This document shows positions 1 to 8,137 of a stretch of DNA of 18,379 nucleotides, one piece after another (the stretch's first letter is position 1; each line of letters starts with the position of its first letter). Under the pieces are notes generated by a model. That model did not search any database and had not been told where the DNA came from. It saw only the letters and a list, made by a program, of their open reading frames with translations. Source of the stretch: an uncultured Clostridium sp. (GTDB taxonomy: Bacteria; Bacillota; Clostridia; Christensenellales; Borkfalkiaceae); NCBI GenBank assembly GCA_900555925.1, contig USMU01000036.1:1-18379 (forward strand), given 5' to 3'. The position numbers were made by a program, and so were the translations under genes.

Positions 1-1
1 G

Positions 2-1825
2 CTGTCGCTGCTTGTCGACGGACTTTTATCCCCGTCCGACGGAAAAATTTCCGTATTGGGCTTGGATGCCGCCGAAGGAAAAAATACTTTTGAGATACGG
101 AAGAACGTCGGCATCGTGTTCCAGAATCCCGACAATCAGACGGTCGCCTCTATCGTCGAGGACGACATCGCTTTCGGTCCCGAGAATATCGGCATACCGC
201 GGGAGGAAATCGGGCGGCGGATCTCGTTCGCCCTCGACGCGGTGGGAATGTCCGAGTTCAGGCATTCCACGCTTTCCCGCCTTTCCGGCGGACAAAAGCA
301 GAGGATCGCAATCGCCGGCGTTCTGGCGCTCAAACCGAAAATCATGATTTTGGACGAGTCGACGGCCATGCTCGACCCCCGCGGCAGAAAGGAAGTCACA
401 GACGTCGTTTTGAAGCTGAATCGGGAAGAAAAAATCACGGTGCTGCTCATCACGCATTTTCCCGAAGAAGCGATGCTCGCCGACCGCGCCATCGTCATGA
501 ACCGCGGCGAAATCGTCATGCAGGGAAAGCCCGCCGATATTCTCTGCCGAGAAGACGAATTGGAGACGTTCAATCTCACGCTTCCCCGTCCCGTGCAGAT
601 TTGTCGGGATTTGAGAAAGCGGGGATTGCCGATAGAGGACGTTCTTACGCCCGAAGCGTTGGGCGAAGAGCTTTTTTGTGCGCTGGAAGCACGTCGCAAG
701 GCAGTTTCTCCTTCGGAGTTCGCTTCTTCCGAAAACGGGAAAGCAGGCCTTCCCTCGGAGGAGATTCCGCTTTCCGAAAACAGGCAGCGGAATGGTTCCG
801 CAGAGGGCTCGCACTTTTCAAAAACGGCGGAAACGGACGTCCTGTCGACAGAGGCGGAAGAACGGGAAAGAAAAAGAGACGAGTCGGTCGGACGGATAGA
901 CTGTCGGAACCTGAGCTATATATATAATGCGGGGTCTCCGTTTGCCTCGCAGGCACTGAACGGAGTGGAGCTCACGATCGAAGCGGGCGAATTTTTCGGG
1001 ATTATCGGTCATACGGGGAGCGGAAAATCCACGTTTGTCCAACATCTCAATGCACTGATAAAACTTCCGACGGCGGAAAAGAAATATAAACCGAAAAAGC
1101 TCAAAAAGGGGGAGGCTCCGCCGCCTTTGGTAAAACTGACGGTAGACGGATACGATTTGACGGACAAAAAGACGGATTTCAGGGAGCTTCGCAGCAAAGT
1201 GGGAATGGTTTTCCAATACCCCGAGTACCAGTTGTTTGCGGAGACGGTTTTTGCGGATGTAGCATTCGGTCTCAAAAATTTTTCCAAGGAGGAGCCGAAG
1301 GAAGAGGACGTCAAAAAGGCGGTGCGCGCGGCGTTGGAGACGGTGGGGCTCGATTACGAAGAAATGAAAAACCGCTCTCCGTTCGAGCTTTCGGGCGGTC
1401 AGAAACGCCGCGTCGCGATTGCGGGCGTCATCGTCACGAAGCCGGAAATTCTCGTTTTGGACGAACCGGCCGCGGGACTCGATCCCCTCGGAAAACGAGA
1501 AATTATGCAACTTTTACACAAAATTCACAAAGAGTGGTGTAAAACCGTCATAATTGTGTCGCATGATATGGATGAGATCAGCGAGAACTGTTCGAGAGCG
1601 GCAGTATTTTCCGGCGGACGAGTAATCGCTTCCGCGCCGCCGAGCGAGTTGTTTCTTTCCCCCGACCGCCTTACGGCGTTGGGATTGGACGTTCCGTTTA
1701 CGGCGAAAGTGACCGAATTTCTCGCGGGGAGAGGAATAAAAATTCTTTCCGATTTCACCTGTCGGGACTTCGTGGAAAAAGTATCCGAATACGCGGGAAT
1801 CGCGGGGGGTGAAGCGCATGCGTGA
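2..1825 (+). CDS. EcfA1-EcfA2 fusion: energy-coupling factor transporter ATPase, two ABC domains in one chain (5' truncated)
   Basis: The reading frame is open to the left edge, so the gene starts upstream; 607 residues are visible. The first ABC domain enters right after where the Walker A threonine should lie (LSLLVDGLL aligns with the helix following GKST). It then shows a Q-loop FQNPDNQ, signature LSGGQKQR, Walker B IMILDESTAMLDP and H-loop LLITH. After an E/R/S-rich linker of about 75 residues, a complete second domain has Walker A GHTGSGKST, Q-loop FQYPEYQ, signature LSGGQKRR, Walker B ILVLDEPAAGLDP and H-loop IIVSHD. The sequence features and the ecfT-truA neighbourhood are those of the EcfA1/EcfA2 pair that powers vitamin and metal uptake together with EcfT and interchangeable S-components. 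In most Bacillota these are two genes; here they are one polypeptide. The stop codon overlaps the ecfT start. Function is secure; the substrate cannot be told because S-components are encoded elsewhere. Confidence 0.93.
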   Translation: MSLLVDGLLSPSDGKISVLGLDAAEGKNTFEIRKNVGIVFQNPDNQTVASIVEDDIAFGPENIGIPREEIGRRISFALDAVGMSEFRHSTLSRLSGGQKQRIAIAGVLALKPKIMILDESTAMLDPRGRKEVTDVVLKLNREEKITVLLITHFPEEAMLADRAIVMNRGEIVMQGKPADILCREDELETFNLTLPRPVQICRDLRKRGLPIEDVLTPEALGEELFCALEARRKAVSPSEFASSENGKAGLPSEEIPLSENRQRNGSAEGSHFSKTAETDVLSTEAEERERKRDESVGRIDCRNLSYIYNAGSPFASQALNGVELTIEAGEFFGIIGHTGSGKSTFVQHLNALIKLPTAEKKYKPKKLKKGEAPPPLVKLTVDGYDLTDKKTDFRELRSKVGMVFQYPEYQLFAETVFADVAFGLKNFSKEEPKEEDVKKAVRAALETVGLDYEEMKNRSPFELSGGQKRRVAIAGVIVTKPEILVLDEPAAGLDPLGKREIMQLLHKIHKEWCKTVIIVSHDMDEISENCSRAAVFSGGRVIASAPPSELFLSPDRLTALGLDVPFTAKVTEFLAGRGIKILSDFTCRDFVEKVSEYAGIAGGEAHA

Positions 1826-2630
1826 CGTGGCGTTCGGACAGTATTATCCCGCTCAGTCCTTCGTGCATAAATGCGATCCGCGCACGAAAATTCTCTTCCT
1901 TATCGTCTATATCGCGGCGATATTCACGGCGAAGAACTTTTACGGGCTTGCGGCCTGCGCGGCGGTTTTCGTGCTCATCATGGCATTTTCGCGAGTGCCT
2001 GTAAAGAGTGTTCTCCGTTCGGTAAAGGCGATTATCTTTCTTCTCGTGTTTACCGCCGTGTTGAATTTATTCTTCTATTCGGGCGAGACGGTGCTGGTCA
2101 AGTGGGGATTCTTGAAGATTACCAAAGAAGGGATATTTTATACGATTTTTCTGGCGGTGAGATTGTTCCTTCTCGTAATGGGTTCGGCAATTCTGACCCT
2201 GACGACGACGCCCGTTTCTCTGACGGACGGCCTCGAAAGTCTCCTTTATCCTTTGAAACTCGTCCGTTTTCCCGTTCACGAGCTGGCGCTCATCATGTCT
2301 ATCGCTCTCAGATTCATTCCCATTCTGACGGACGAAACGGGGCGTATCATCAATGCGCAGAAGGCGCGGGGCGCCGATTTTGAAACGGGCGGACTCATTC
2401 GGCGGATCAAGGCGATCATTCCCGTGCTGATCCCGCTTTTGATCAGTGCCTTCCGCCGAGCGGACGAATTGGGCGACGCGATGGACGCGAGGTGTTATTC
2501 GGGCAGTAAAGTTCGCACAAAATATAAGAAATTGACTTTTACATGGCGCGATTTCGTGGCGTTTTTCATCGGAGCGGCGCTTTTGGCAGGTGTAATTTTA
2601 TTGCGTATTTATCTGCCGCAGATTATTTGA
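1818..2630 (+). CDS. ecfT: EcfT, energy-coupling factor transporter transmembrane protein
   Basis: This 270-residue polytopic membrane protein is the scaffold that links the ECF ATPases to the substrate-binding S-component. The N-terminus MRDVAFGQYYPAQS followed by HKCDPRTK is typical of the family. Several hydrophobic helices follow, and the two coupling-helix motifs are visible as KARGADF and DARCYSG; these contact the grooves of the ATPases. ATG at 1818 is preferred over the GTG at 1809 because the family begins just before the D-x-x-x-GQYY segment and because the G-rich stretch 1804-1809 can serve as ribosome binding site. The start overlaps the ATPase stop by 8 bases, so the two are translationally coupled and almost certainly co-transcribed. 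Confidence 0.93.
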   Translation: MRDVAFGQYYPAQSFVHKCDPRTKILFLIVYIAAIFTAKNFYGLAACAAVFVLIMAFSRVPVKSVLRSVKAIIFLLVFTAVLNLFFYSGETVLVKWGFLKITKEGIFYTIFLAVRLFLLVMGSAILTLTTTPVSLTDGLESLLYPLKLVRFPVHELALIMSIALRFIPILTDETGRIINAQKARGADFETGGLIRRIKAIIPVLIPLLISAFRRADELGDAMDARCYSGSKVRTKYKKLTFTWRDFVAFFIGAALLAGVILLRIYLPQII

Positions 2631-2685
2631 TTCTCTGAGGAAAAGACGATTTTTTAGAAAATACGCTGTTTCAGACGGAGGAAGA

Positions 2686-3447
2686 ATGCGTTACGTTTTC
2701 AAACTTTCCTATGACGGCACGAGTTATGCGGGCTGGCAGAGACAAAAGAACGCGCTGTCTGTCCAGGAAGTGCTGGAAAAAGGAATGGAGTCGGCCTTGG
2801 GGGTGCCGTGTCGGGTTACGGCCAGCGGCCGGACGGACGCAGGAGTGCACGCGGCAGGGCAGATGTGCCACTTCGATGCGGAGGGACTGACCGTCCCGCC
2901 CGAAAAACTTCCCGATTGCGTCAACCGTTTTCTGCCCTCGGATATCCGAATTTTGGAGGGGTGGGCCGCGGCAAGGCCGGATTTTGACTGTAACCGCAGC
3001 GCCAAGAAAAAGACCTATTGTTATTCCCTCTATGTATCGAAACGGGAGATTCCCTTGAAAGAGCGATTTTCGGTGAGAGTGGAAGACGCGCCGCTCTTGG
3101 CGGCTCTCCGATCGGCTGCGGCGCTGTTTGAAGGGGAGCACGATTTCAAGGCGTTTTGCGCGTCGGGTTCCTCTGTAAAGACGACGGTGCGGACGGTATA
3201 TTCCGTTCGGGTGGAGGAAGGAGAGACGTTCGGCGGCAGGGATTTGAAGATATATGTCTGCGGAAACGGATTTTTGTATAATATGGTACGAACGATGGCG
3301 GGAGAACTTTTGGATATCGCTTCGGGAAGGCGGAGCGCGGAGAGCCTTCGGGAAGCCTTCGTTTCGGGAAGACGGGAGCTGCTCGGAAAGACGATGCCCG
3401 CCAAGGGACTGACGCTGATGAATGTGGATTACGAGGAGGCCTTTTGA
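2686..3447 (+). CDS. truA: tRNA pseudouridine(38-40) synthase TruA
   Basis: TruA isomerises uridines 38-40 in the anticodon stem-loop of many tRNAs. The 253-residue length is normal for the family. The N-terminus has the family segment KLSYDGTSYAGWQRQ, and the catalytic aspartate is D51 in SGRTDAGVHA. The C-terminal half has the FLYNMVRTMAGELLDIASGR segment typical of TruA. The start at 2686 has a GGAGGA ribosome binding site a few bases upstream. It follows ecfT after 55 bases with no terminator visible, matching the conserved order ecfA-ecfT-truA in Bacillota. In many relatives rplM-rpsI come next; here an unrelated membrane protease gene does. Confidence 0.96.
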   Translation: MRYVFKLSYDGTSYAGWQRQKNALSVQEVLEKGMESALGVPCRVTASGRTDAGVHAAGQMCHFDAEGLTVPPEKLPDCVNRFLPSDIRILEGWAAARPDFDCNRSAKKKTYCYSLYVSKREIPLKERFSVRVEDAPLLAALRSAAALFEGEHDFKAFCASGSSVKTTVRTVYSVRVEEGETFGGRDLKIYVCGNGFLYNMVRTMAGELLDIASGRRSAESLREAFVSGRRELLGKTMPAKGLTLMNVDYEEAF

Positions 3448-3450
3448 GAG

Positions 3451-4584
3451 ATGAAAGAAACAAAGCGATACAATCCGAACTCGTTCAACGCCGCGCATGC
3501 GGCCGCGGCGTATTTGGCCTTTTGGCTCATGATGTTCGTTTCCGCATTTGCTCTGTCTGCCGTTTTGAATTCTCAGGGGGAAGGTAAGGTTTCGGATTAT
3601 TCCCCGTATCTCGTTATGGAATCCGTCCTTATCGCCGCGGGATTAGGCATTATTACGTTGATCGTCTGCCTCTCGGCCAATGTCAGAGCGGTCAACGGCG
3701 GAGGATTTCTCGCGCGGAAGGGCTGCGGCATGGAAATATTGATGGCATTTGTGCTCATCGGCGGACTTTTGTCCGTCTTTATGCCCCTGTCGAACAGTTT
3801 CGGATCGGAAATCCGCAACATTCAATTTTCCCTCGGCTTTCCTGCGGCGGGGGGCGGCGATGTTCCGCTCGAACCCGGCTTTTGGTTTTATATTTATCTC
3901 TTTATCTGTACCCCTTTGCTGCCTGCAATTTTTGAAGAACTTCTGTTCCGCGGCGTTATTTTGCGGGGACTTCTGCAATTCGGAAAAGTGCCCGCCGTAG
4001 TGCTTTCGGGACTCCTGTTCGCGCTCGCGCACGGCAGCTTTGAACAGTTTATCTATCAGTTTCTCACGGGAATGGTATTCGGCGTTTTGGTCTTGGAGAC
4101 GAAAAACATCGTCGTGGGAATGGCGGCGCATTTTGCAAATAATTTCTTCGCGGTCGTATTCAGTCTCGTACTGGGCGGCGTCGAGGTTTCGGGCGAAGGC
4201 CGTCCGCACGGAGAGGTGTATTTGTCTATCGCGACGCTCATGATTTATGCGGTGGGTACGGTTTGCCTTATCGCGGGCGTCGTGTATTTTGGAAAGAGAA
4301 TGTTACATTCTCAGAGAATACCCGACCATTCCTTCGGGGCAATAAAGGCTTCTTTCGTGGTCAACGATATGGTTTCGGGAACGCTTTGCGAAGAAAAATC
4401 TTGGTATGACTGCGGCGGGCTGGAAGATAGAAACGGAGAGCAGAAATGTTTCCTAGTCGGAAGAAAGGGAAGGGGTAAAATCAATCGCAAAGCGGGAACA
4501 GGTCTGTCAATCGCGCTTCTCGCAGTCGGCTTTGCGATAGCGTTGACGATGTCCTTGATTTCGTTGATAGGACTTGCGGCCTGA
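3451..4584 (+). CDS. CPBP-family intramembrane glutamic endopeptidase (CAAX protease/Abi family) with C-terminal extension
   Basis: This 377-residue polytopic membrane protein has the three conserved CPBP motifs: EE at 162-163 with R167 (EELLFRGVILRGL), F190 with H194 (FALAHGSF), and H227 with N231 (HFANN). The family includes Rce1-type CAAX proteases and bacterial proteins linked to bacteriocin self-immunity or abortive phenotypes; most bacterial members have no known substrate, and none can be assigned here. After the catalytic core there is a helix at about 258-280, a polar loop of about 65 residues with C313, C321 and C333, and a last helix at about 351-375. That tail goes beyond the usual domain. 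An AGGAGG site at 3434-3439 lies inside the end of truA, and the start is 3 bases after the truA stop, so it is in the same operon. Confidence 0.85.
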   Translation: MKETKRYNPNSFNAAHAAAAYLAFWLMMFVSAFALSAVLNSQGEGKVSDYSPYLVMESVLIAAGLGIITLIVCLSANVRAVNGGGFLARKGCGMEILMAFVLIGGLLSVFMPLSNSFGSEIRNIQFSLGFPAAGGGDVPLEPGFWFYIYLFICTPLLPAIFEELLFRGVILRGLLQFGKVPAVVLSGLLFALAHGSFEQFIYQFLTGMVFGVLVLETKNIVVGMAAHFANNFFAVVFSLVLGGVEVSGEGRPHGEVYLSIATLMIYAVGTVCLIAGVVYFGKRMLHSQRIPDHSFGAIKASFVVNDMVSGTLCEEKSWYDCGGLEDRNGEQKCFLVGRKGRGKINRKAGTGLSIALLAVGFAIALTMSLISLIGLAA

Positions 4585-4654
4585 ACGTTTTAAGTTTAAG
4601 GAAGAATTAAGTAAGGAGAATAAATCGGCCGATGATCGATCGGCGGGAGTGTTT

Positions 4655-5623
4655 ATGGAAATATATACGATTTATCGCGGATTTGTTTCGATTTTCGCTA
4701 CGGTGCGCGGGCTCGAACAAGTAGACGGAAAAATGCTGTTTACCGCCTTGGGAATAGGGGGCGGCATTTGGTTGGTGCTCTTTGTCTTGCAGGGCTTCGG
4801 ACTCTATGCGATGGCCAAGAAACGCGAGATGAAAAACAAATGGCTCGCGTTCGTGCCGTTTGCTTCTGTCTGGTATATGGGAAAGCTGGCGGGCGCGTGC
4901 GACGTGTTCGGCAAAAAGATGAAGCGCCCCGGATTATATACGATGATTTCCCAGATTTTAACGGCTCTCGTATGTGCGGCGACGATAACGGTGGAAATTC
5001 TCTTATTTACCAAATACGGCACGGAAGAGTATAAAATCATCGGAGAATACGGCGTGCAGTGGAGCAACCTTCCCACCGCGGGAAGATATGCTTTCAACTT
5101 TTATGTCATCAGTGATTATATCCTCTCGATTGTTCAACTCGTCTATCTTGTCCTCTTGTTTATCCTTTTGATGGGATTATATAAGAAGTATTATACTCGC
5201 GGATACATGTTGCTTTCCTTTGTCGCTCTTTTTGTCCCCATGTCGAGATATATCGCAATATTCGTCATTCGCAACAATAAAGCAATCGATTACGAAGCAT
5301 ATATGCGTGCCCGCAGAGAGGAATTTATCCGCCGTCAACAACAGCAAAATCCTTACGGGCGCCCTCCTTATAACCAAGGCCCGTACAATCAGGGGCCTTA
5401 TAATCAGGGGACGTATAATCAAAGTCCCTATGGACAAAATCCCTATCAGCCTCCTTATGGCGGGGCGCAGGGAACGCCGCCCCCTCAGGACGATCCTTTT
5501 TCGGAATTTTCCTCGAAAGGGAACGGGGCTCCGAGACAAAGCGAAGAGAATCGGGAAAATGCTTCGGGGAACGATGCCGAGAAACCGAACGGCGGGTCAG
5601 ATTCGGACGACTTATTCAACTGA
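4655..5623 (+). CDS. Membrane protein of unknown function with four helices and a PYNQG-repeat tail
   Basis: The protein has 322 residues from the ATG at 4655. This start is chosen over upstream TTG/GTG codons because GGGAG lies at 4645-4649 and because the upstream part is polar and overlaps the previous gene. Hydrophobic segments are at about 28-53, 94-119, 148-176 and 184-206. Between the first two is a segment KWLAFVPFASVWYMGKLAG, which resembles small membrane proteins of the DUF5684 type; this is a tentative match by eye. The C-terminal third is hydrophilic: a run of Q, then five-residue repeats (PYNQG and variants, residues 238-262), then a disordered acidic end (SDSDDLF). No catalytic motif is visible and no function is assigned. 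It ends the operon just before a strong terminator. Confidence 0.8.
   Translation: MEIYTIYRGFVSIFATVRGLEQVDGKMLFTALGIGGGIWLVLFVLQGFGLYAMAKKREMKNKWLAFVPFASVWYMGKLAGACDVFGKKMKRPGLYTMISQILTALVCAATITVEILLFTKYGTEEYKIIGEYGVQWSNLPTAGRYAFNFYVISDYILSIVQLVYLVLLFILLMGLYKKYYTRGYMLLSFVALFVPMSRYIAIFVIRNNKAIDYEAYMRARREEFIRRQQQQNPYGRPPYNQGPYNQGPYNQGTYNQSPYGQNPYQPPYGGAQGTPPPQDDPFSEFSSKGNGAPRQSEENRENASGNDAEKPNGGSDSDDLFN
5366..5440 (+). repeat. 15-nt in-frame tandem repeat encoding PYNQG-type units
   Basis: Five consecutive 15-nt units encode PYNQG, PYNQG, PYNQG, TYNQS and PYGQN, followed by a weaker PYQPP unit. The units differ mostly in third codon positions, so the repeat is not a fresh duplication. It forms part of a probably disordered cytoplasmic or surface-exposed tail of the membrane protein. 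Confidence 0.85.
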
Positions 5624-5670
5624 TCGGGAAGAAATCGATTTTCTTTGAGTTCAACCGGGAAAAATAAAAA

Positions 5671-5710
5671 GACGGAAATAAGCGAAAGTTATAATTTCCG
5701 TCTTTTTTTT
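5671..5710 (+). terminator. Rho-independent terminator after the ecfA-truA-membrane protein operon
   Basis: A 9-bp perfect stem, GACGGAAAT (5671-5679) with ATTTCCGTC (5694-5702), is followed at once by eight T residues (5703-5710). It lies 47 bases after the stop of the PYNQG-tail protein and before the mnmE promoter, so it ends the first operon. Confidence 0.9.
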
Positions 5711-5732
5711 CTGTAAAAATGCTTCAAAACGA

Positions 5733-5761
5733 TTTACACCGTGAAAGCTCTGTGATATAAT
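5733..5761 (+). promoter_or_regulatory. Sigma-A type promoter of mnmE
   Basis: A -35 box TTTACA (5733-5738) and a perfect -10 box TATAAT (5756-5761) are separated by exactly 17 bases. It lies between the upstream terminator and the mnmE ribosome binding site AAGGAGG (5790-5796). Confidence 0.85.
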
Positions 5762-5803
5762 AAGAATAATCATAAATTGAAGTTATAGCAAGGAGGCGCA
5801 AAA

Positions 5804-7144
5804 ATGAAGGAAAGAAATATAGCGGCAATTGCCACGCCTCCCGGAAAAGGGGGGGTGGCAATCGTGCGAATCAGCGGGGACAGCCCTCTTTCCATAGCGG
5901 AAAAAATGTTTGTTCCGTCGGGTAAGACGGCGGTGAAAGATTTTCGGCCCTATCGCCTGTATCCGGGCGAAATCGACGGCGGAACCTTTACCGATTACGG
6001 ACTTTGCGTATATTTCAAGGCTCCTGCCAGCTATACGGGCGAAGACGTGGTGGAGTTTCACTGTCACGGCGGGGAGAATATCGCCCGCGGTATTTTGAAG
6101 CGCACCTTCCGACTCGGCGCGTCGGCAGCCGGGCGCGGGGAGTTTACCAAGCGCGCTTTTCTCAACGGAAAACTTTCCCTCGCCTCGGCCGAAGGAATCG
6201 CAGACATGATCAACGGGGAATCGGAAGCGGAAGTCAAGGCGGGTTATCTCCTTTACAGCGAATGTTTGACGGGAAAGGTTCGGGAAATTCAAGATGTTCT
6301 CAAAGAAGTGCTCGCGGGGATAGACGCGGCGATCGATTATCCCGAAGAGGGGATCGAGGAGGAATCTACGGACGATATACGTCTGGCCCTGCAACGCGCG
6401 AAGGGCGAGGTTTCCGTTCTTCTTTCCGGGTATGCAAAGGGCAAAAAAATAAAATCGGGAGTTACGGTTGCCCTCTGCGGCAAACCGAATACGGGAAAAA
6501 GCTCTCTTTTGAACCGCCTTCTCGGCTATGAAAAAGCGATCGTATCGGACATTGCGGGGACGACGCGGGACGCCGTGGAAGGCGTATTGGAAATCGACGG
6601 AGTGCGCTTCAATCTCTACGATACGGCGGGAGTGCGCGAGAGCGGCGACGAGATAGAAAATATCGGTATCGAGCGCGCGGAAAATATCGTCCGTTCCGCG
6701 GATCTCGTAGTGTTCGTGGCGGATTCGGCGGCGGGTACGGACGGAGAGGACGCGCGCGTTTTGGAACTCGCAGAGGGAAAACCGCTCGTGAAGGTTTTCA
6801 ATAAAATCGACCTGACGAACGACGAGACGGAGACGGACGCCGACGTACTGACCTCCGCGGTGACCGGAGAAGGAATAGAACGGCTGAAAGAACTCCTTTA
6901 CGAGAAGAGTTTCGGTTCGCGTGGCGAAGACGCGGCGTTTCTCATAGAAGAAAGACACTATGATGCGTTAAAAAGGGCGGAAACGGCTCTTAAACGCGCG
7001 GTTGCGGCCTGCGGCGAGCTGTCTCTCGATCTCGTGGGAATCGACGTCGGGAACGCATGGGAGAGCCTTGGGGAAATTACGGGGGAGACGGCTTCGGAAT
7101 CGATTATCGAAGAGATTTTTTCCAAATTTTGCGTGGGAAAATAA
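5804..7144 (+). CDS. mnmE: tRNA uridine-5-carboxymethylaminomethyl(34) synthesis GTPase MnmE
   Basis: MnmE works with MnmG to modify the wobble uridine U34 of certain tRNAs, using GTP, a folate one-carbon donor and FAD. The 446-residue protein has the N-terminal folate-binding domain (IAAIATPPGKGGVAIVRISG), a central helical region, and an inserted G domain: G1 GKPNTGKSS (226-234), G2 GTTRD (252-256), G3 DTAG (273-276), G4 NKID (333-336). It ends in the diagnostic FCVGK, whose cysteine (C443) is conserved. Length is close to the usual 450-460. The start at 5804 has a perfect AAGGAGG 7 bases upstream and its own strong promoter. The usual partner mnmG is not adjacent in this window. Confidence 0.97.
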   Translation: MKERNIAAIATPPGKGGVAIVRISGDSPLSIAEKMFVPSGKTAVKDFRPYRLYPGEIDGGTFTDYGLCVYFKAPASYTGEDVVEFHCHGGENIARGILKRTFRLGASAAGRGEFTKRAFLNGKLSLASAEGIADMINGESEAEVKAGYLLYSECLTGKVREIQDVLKEVLAGIDAAIDYPEEGIEEESTDDIRLALQRAKGEVSVLLSGYAKGKKIKSGVTVALCGKPNTGKSSLLNRLLGYEKAIVSDIAGTTRDAVEGVLEIDGVRFNLYDTAGVRESGDEIENIGIERAENIVRSADLVVFVADSAAGTDGEDARVLELAEGKPLVKVFNKIDLTNDETETDADVLTSAVTGEGIERLKELLYEKSFGSRGEDAAFLIEERHYDALKRAETALKRAVAACGELSLDLVGIDVGNAWESLGEITGETASESIIEEIFSKFCVGK

Positions 7145-7169
7145 ACGTTAGGAAGAAAGAGAGAGAATT

Positions 7170-8063
7170 ATGGTCAATCTTGAATTATACAGAGTATTTT
7201 ATACGGTGGCGAAGTGCGGCAGTCTCACCAAGGCGGCGGAAGAATTGTATATTTCCCAGCCGGCGGTTTCTCAGTCGATAAAGCAGCTGGAAAATCAGCT
7301 GGGAATATCCCTGTTCAACCGCACGCACCGCGGCATGGAATTATCCGCCCAGGGCGGGAAGCTCATTTTCTCAAAGATTGAACAGGCGCTTTACCTTCTC
7401 AATGAGGCGGAGGATATGATCGCCCAGCTGAATACGTCTGCTTCGGGCACGATACGAATCGGCGCCTCGGATACGATTTTCGAATATTTTCTTGCGGATA
7501 AAATCGTGACGTATCACGAGAAATTCCCCGCGGTGAAGATAGAGTTGGTTTCCGACCTTACGCATAAGACGCTGGAAGCGCTCAAAACGAATAAGTGCGA
7601 CGTGGGGTTTATCAATCTTCCCATTCCCTCCGATCCCGAACTTACCGTATACGGCAACTGTATGCGGCTCACGGACGTGTTTGTAACGAACGAACAGCAT
7701 ATAGAATTGACGAAGGGAGTTATTCCCTTGTCGAAATTGCAGGAATATCCCCTGATTTTAATGGATCCGAACACGATTGCGCGGAAATCGATGACAGTCT
7801 TTCTAGAAAATAACGGGATAGAATTGAAACCATCGATCGAAATCAGCAGTTGGGATCTCATGAAACGTCTGGTAATCCGCGGCATGGGAGTGGGCTGTAT
7901 TCCGAGGGAATATGCTCTCCATCGTCTGGCGGATAAATCCATGTACGAAATCAAGACGGATCCCGCGCTTCCCGCGCGATCTAGCGGCATGGCTCTGCCC
8001 AAAAACGCACAGATTCCCTATGCGCTCCGCGCGTTTATAGACCTTTTCGATTTGGATATATGA
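7170..8063 (+). CDS. LysR-family transcriptional regulator
   Basis: The 297-residue length and layout are typical of LysR regulators. An N-terminal winged helix-turn-helix (about residues 5-62) contains SLTKAAEELYISQPAVSQSIKQ, then LENQLGISLFNR and the wing. A periplasmic-binding-protein-like effector domain follows from about residue 90 (GTIRIGASDTIFEYFLADKI). LysR proteins usually activate an adjacent, often divergent, gene in response to a small molecule. Here there is no divergent partner: mnmE ends 25 bases upstream on the same strand and lepA follows downstream. The target and effector therefore cannot be inferred. The weak ribosome binding region is a purine run at 7151-7166. Confidence 0.9.
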   Translation: MVNLELYRVFYTVAKCGSLTKAAEELYISQPAVSQSIKQLENQLGISLFNRTHRGMELSAQGGKLIFSKIEQALYLLNEAEDMIAQLNTSASGTIRIGASDTIFEYFLADKIVTYHEKFPAVKIELVSDLTHKTLEALKTNKCDVGFINLPIPSDPELTVYGNCMRLTDVFVTNEQHIELTKGVIPLSKLQEYPLILMDPNTIARKSMTVFLENNGIELKPSIEISSWDLMKRLVIRGMGVGCIPREYALHRLADKSMYEIKTDPALPARSSGMALPKNAQIPYALRAFIDLFDLDI

Positions 8064-8084
8064 GGATTTCAGTAACAGAAATCC
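8064..8084 (+). other. Small hairpin directly after the lysR stop codon
   Basis: GGATTTC (8064-8070) and GAAATCC (8078-8084) form a perfect 7-bp stem with a 7-base loop, starting at the base after the stop codon. No T-run follows, so it is not a terminator by itself; it may protect a 3' end or be chance. Confidence 0.45.
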
Positions 8085-8092
8085 GTAGCAAA

Positions 8093-8122
8093 GGCCTTTT
8101 TTATGGAAAAAAGGCCGTTTTA
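8093..8122 (+). terminator. Probable Rho-independent terminator between lysR and lepA
   Basis: GGCCTTTTTT (8093-8102) pairs perfectly with AAAAAAGGCC (8107-8116) around an ATGG loop, followed by GTTTTA. The stem is long but the downstream U-tract is only four bases. It ends just before the lepA ribosome binding site (AGAGGAA, 8124-8130), leaving no room for a promoter between them, so it could act as an attenuator instead. Confidence 0.6.
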
Positions 8123-8137
8123 TAGAGGAAAAAGACA

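Noticed and set aside
26..814. Minus-strand open frame opposite the first EcfA domain
   Set aside because: The + strand has continuous ABC-ATPase motifs through the same bases.
4632..4724. Small open frame of 30 codons starting at ATG 4632, with AAGGAG at 4613-4618
   Set aside because: The spacing of 13 bases is poor, it overlaps the start of the membrane protein gene in another frame, and the peptide has no feature of interest.
5783..6958. Long minus-strand open frame (391 codons) opposite mnmE
   Set aside because: Its translation is low in recognisable motifs and rich in F/R/H in the way antisense frames of GC-balanced genes are, while the + strand frame is unmistakable MnmE.
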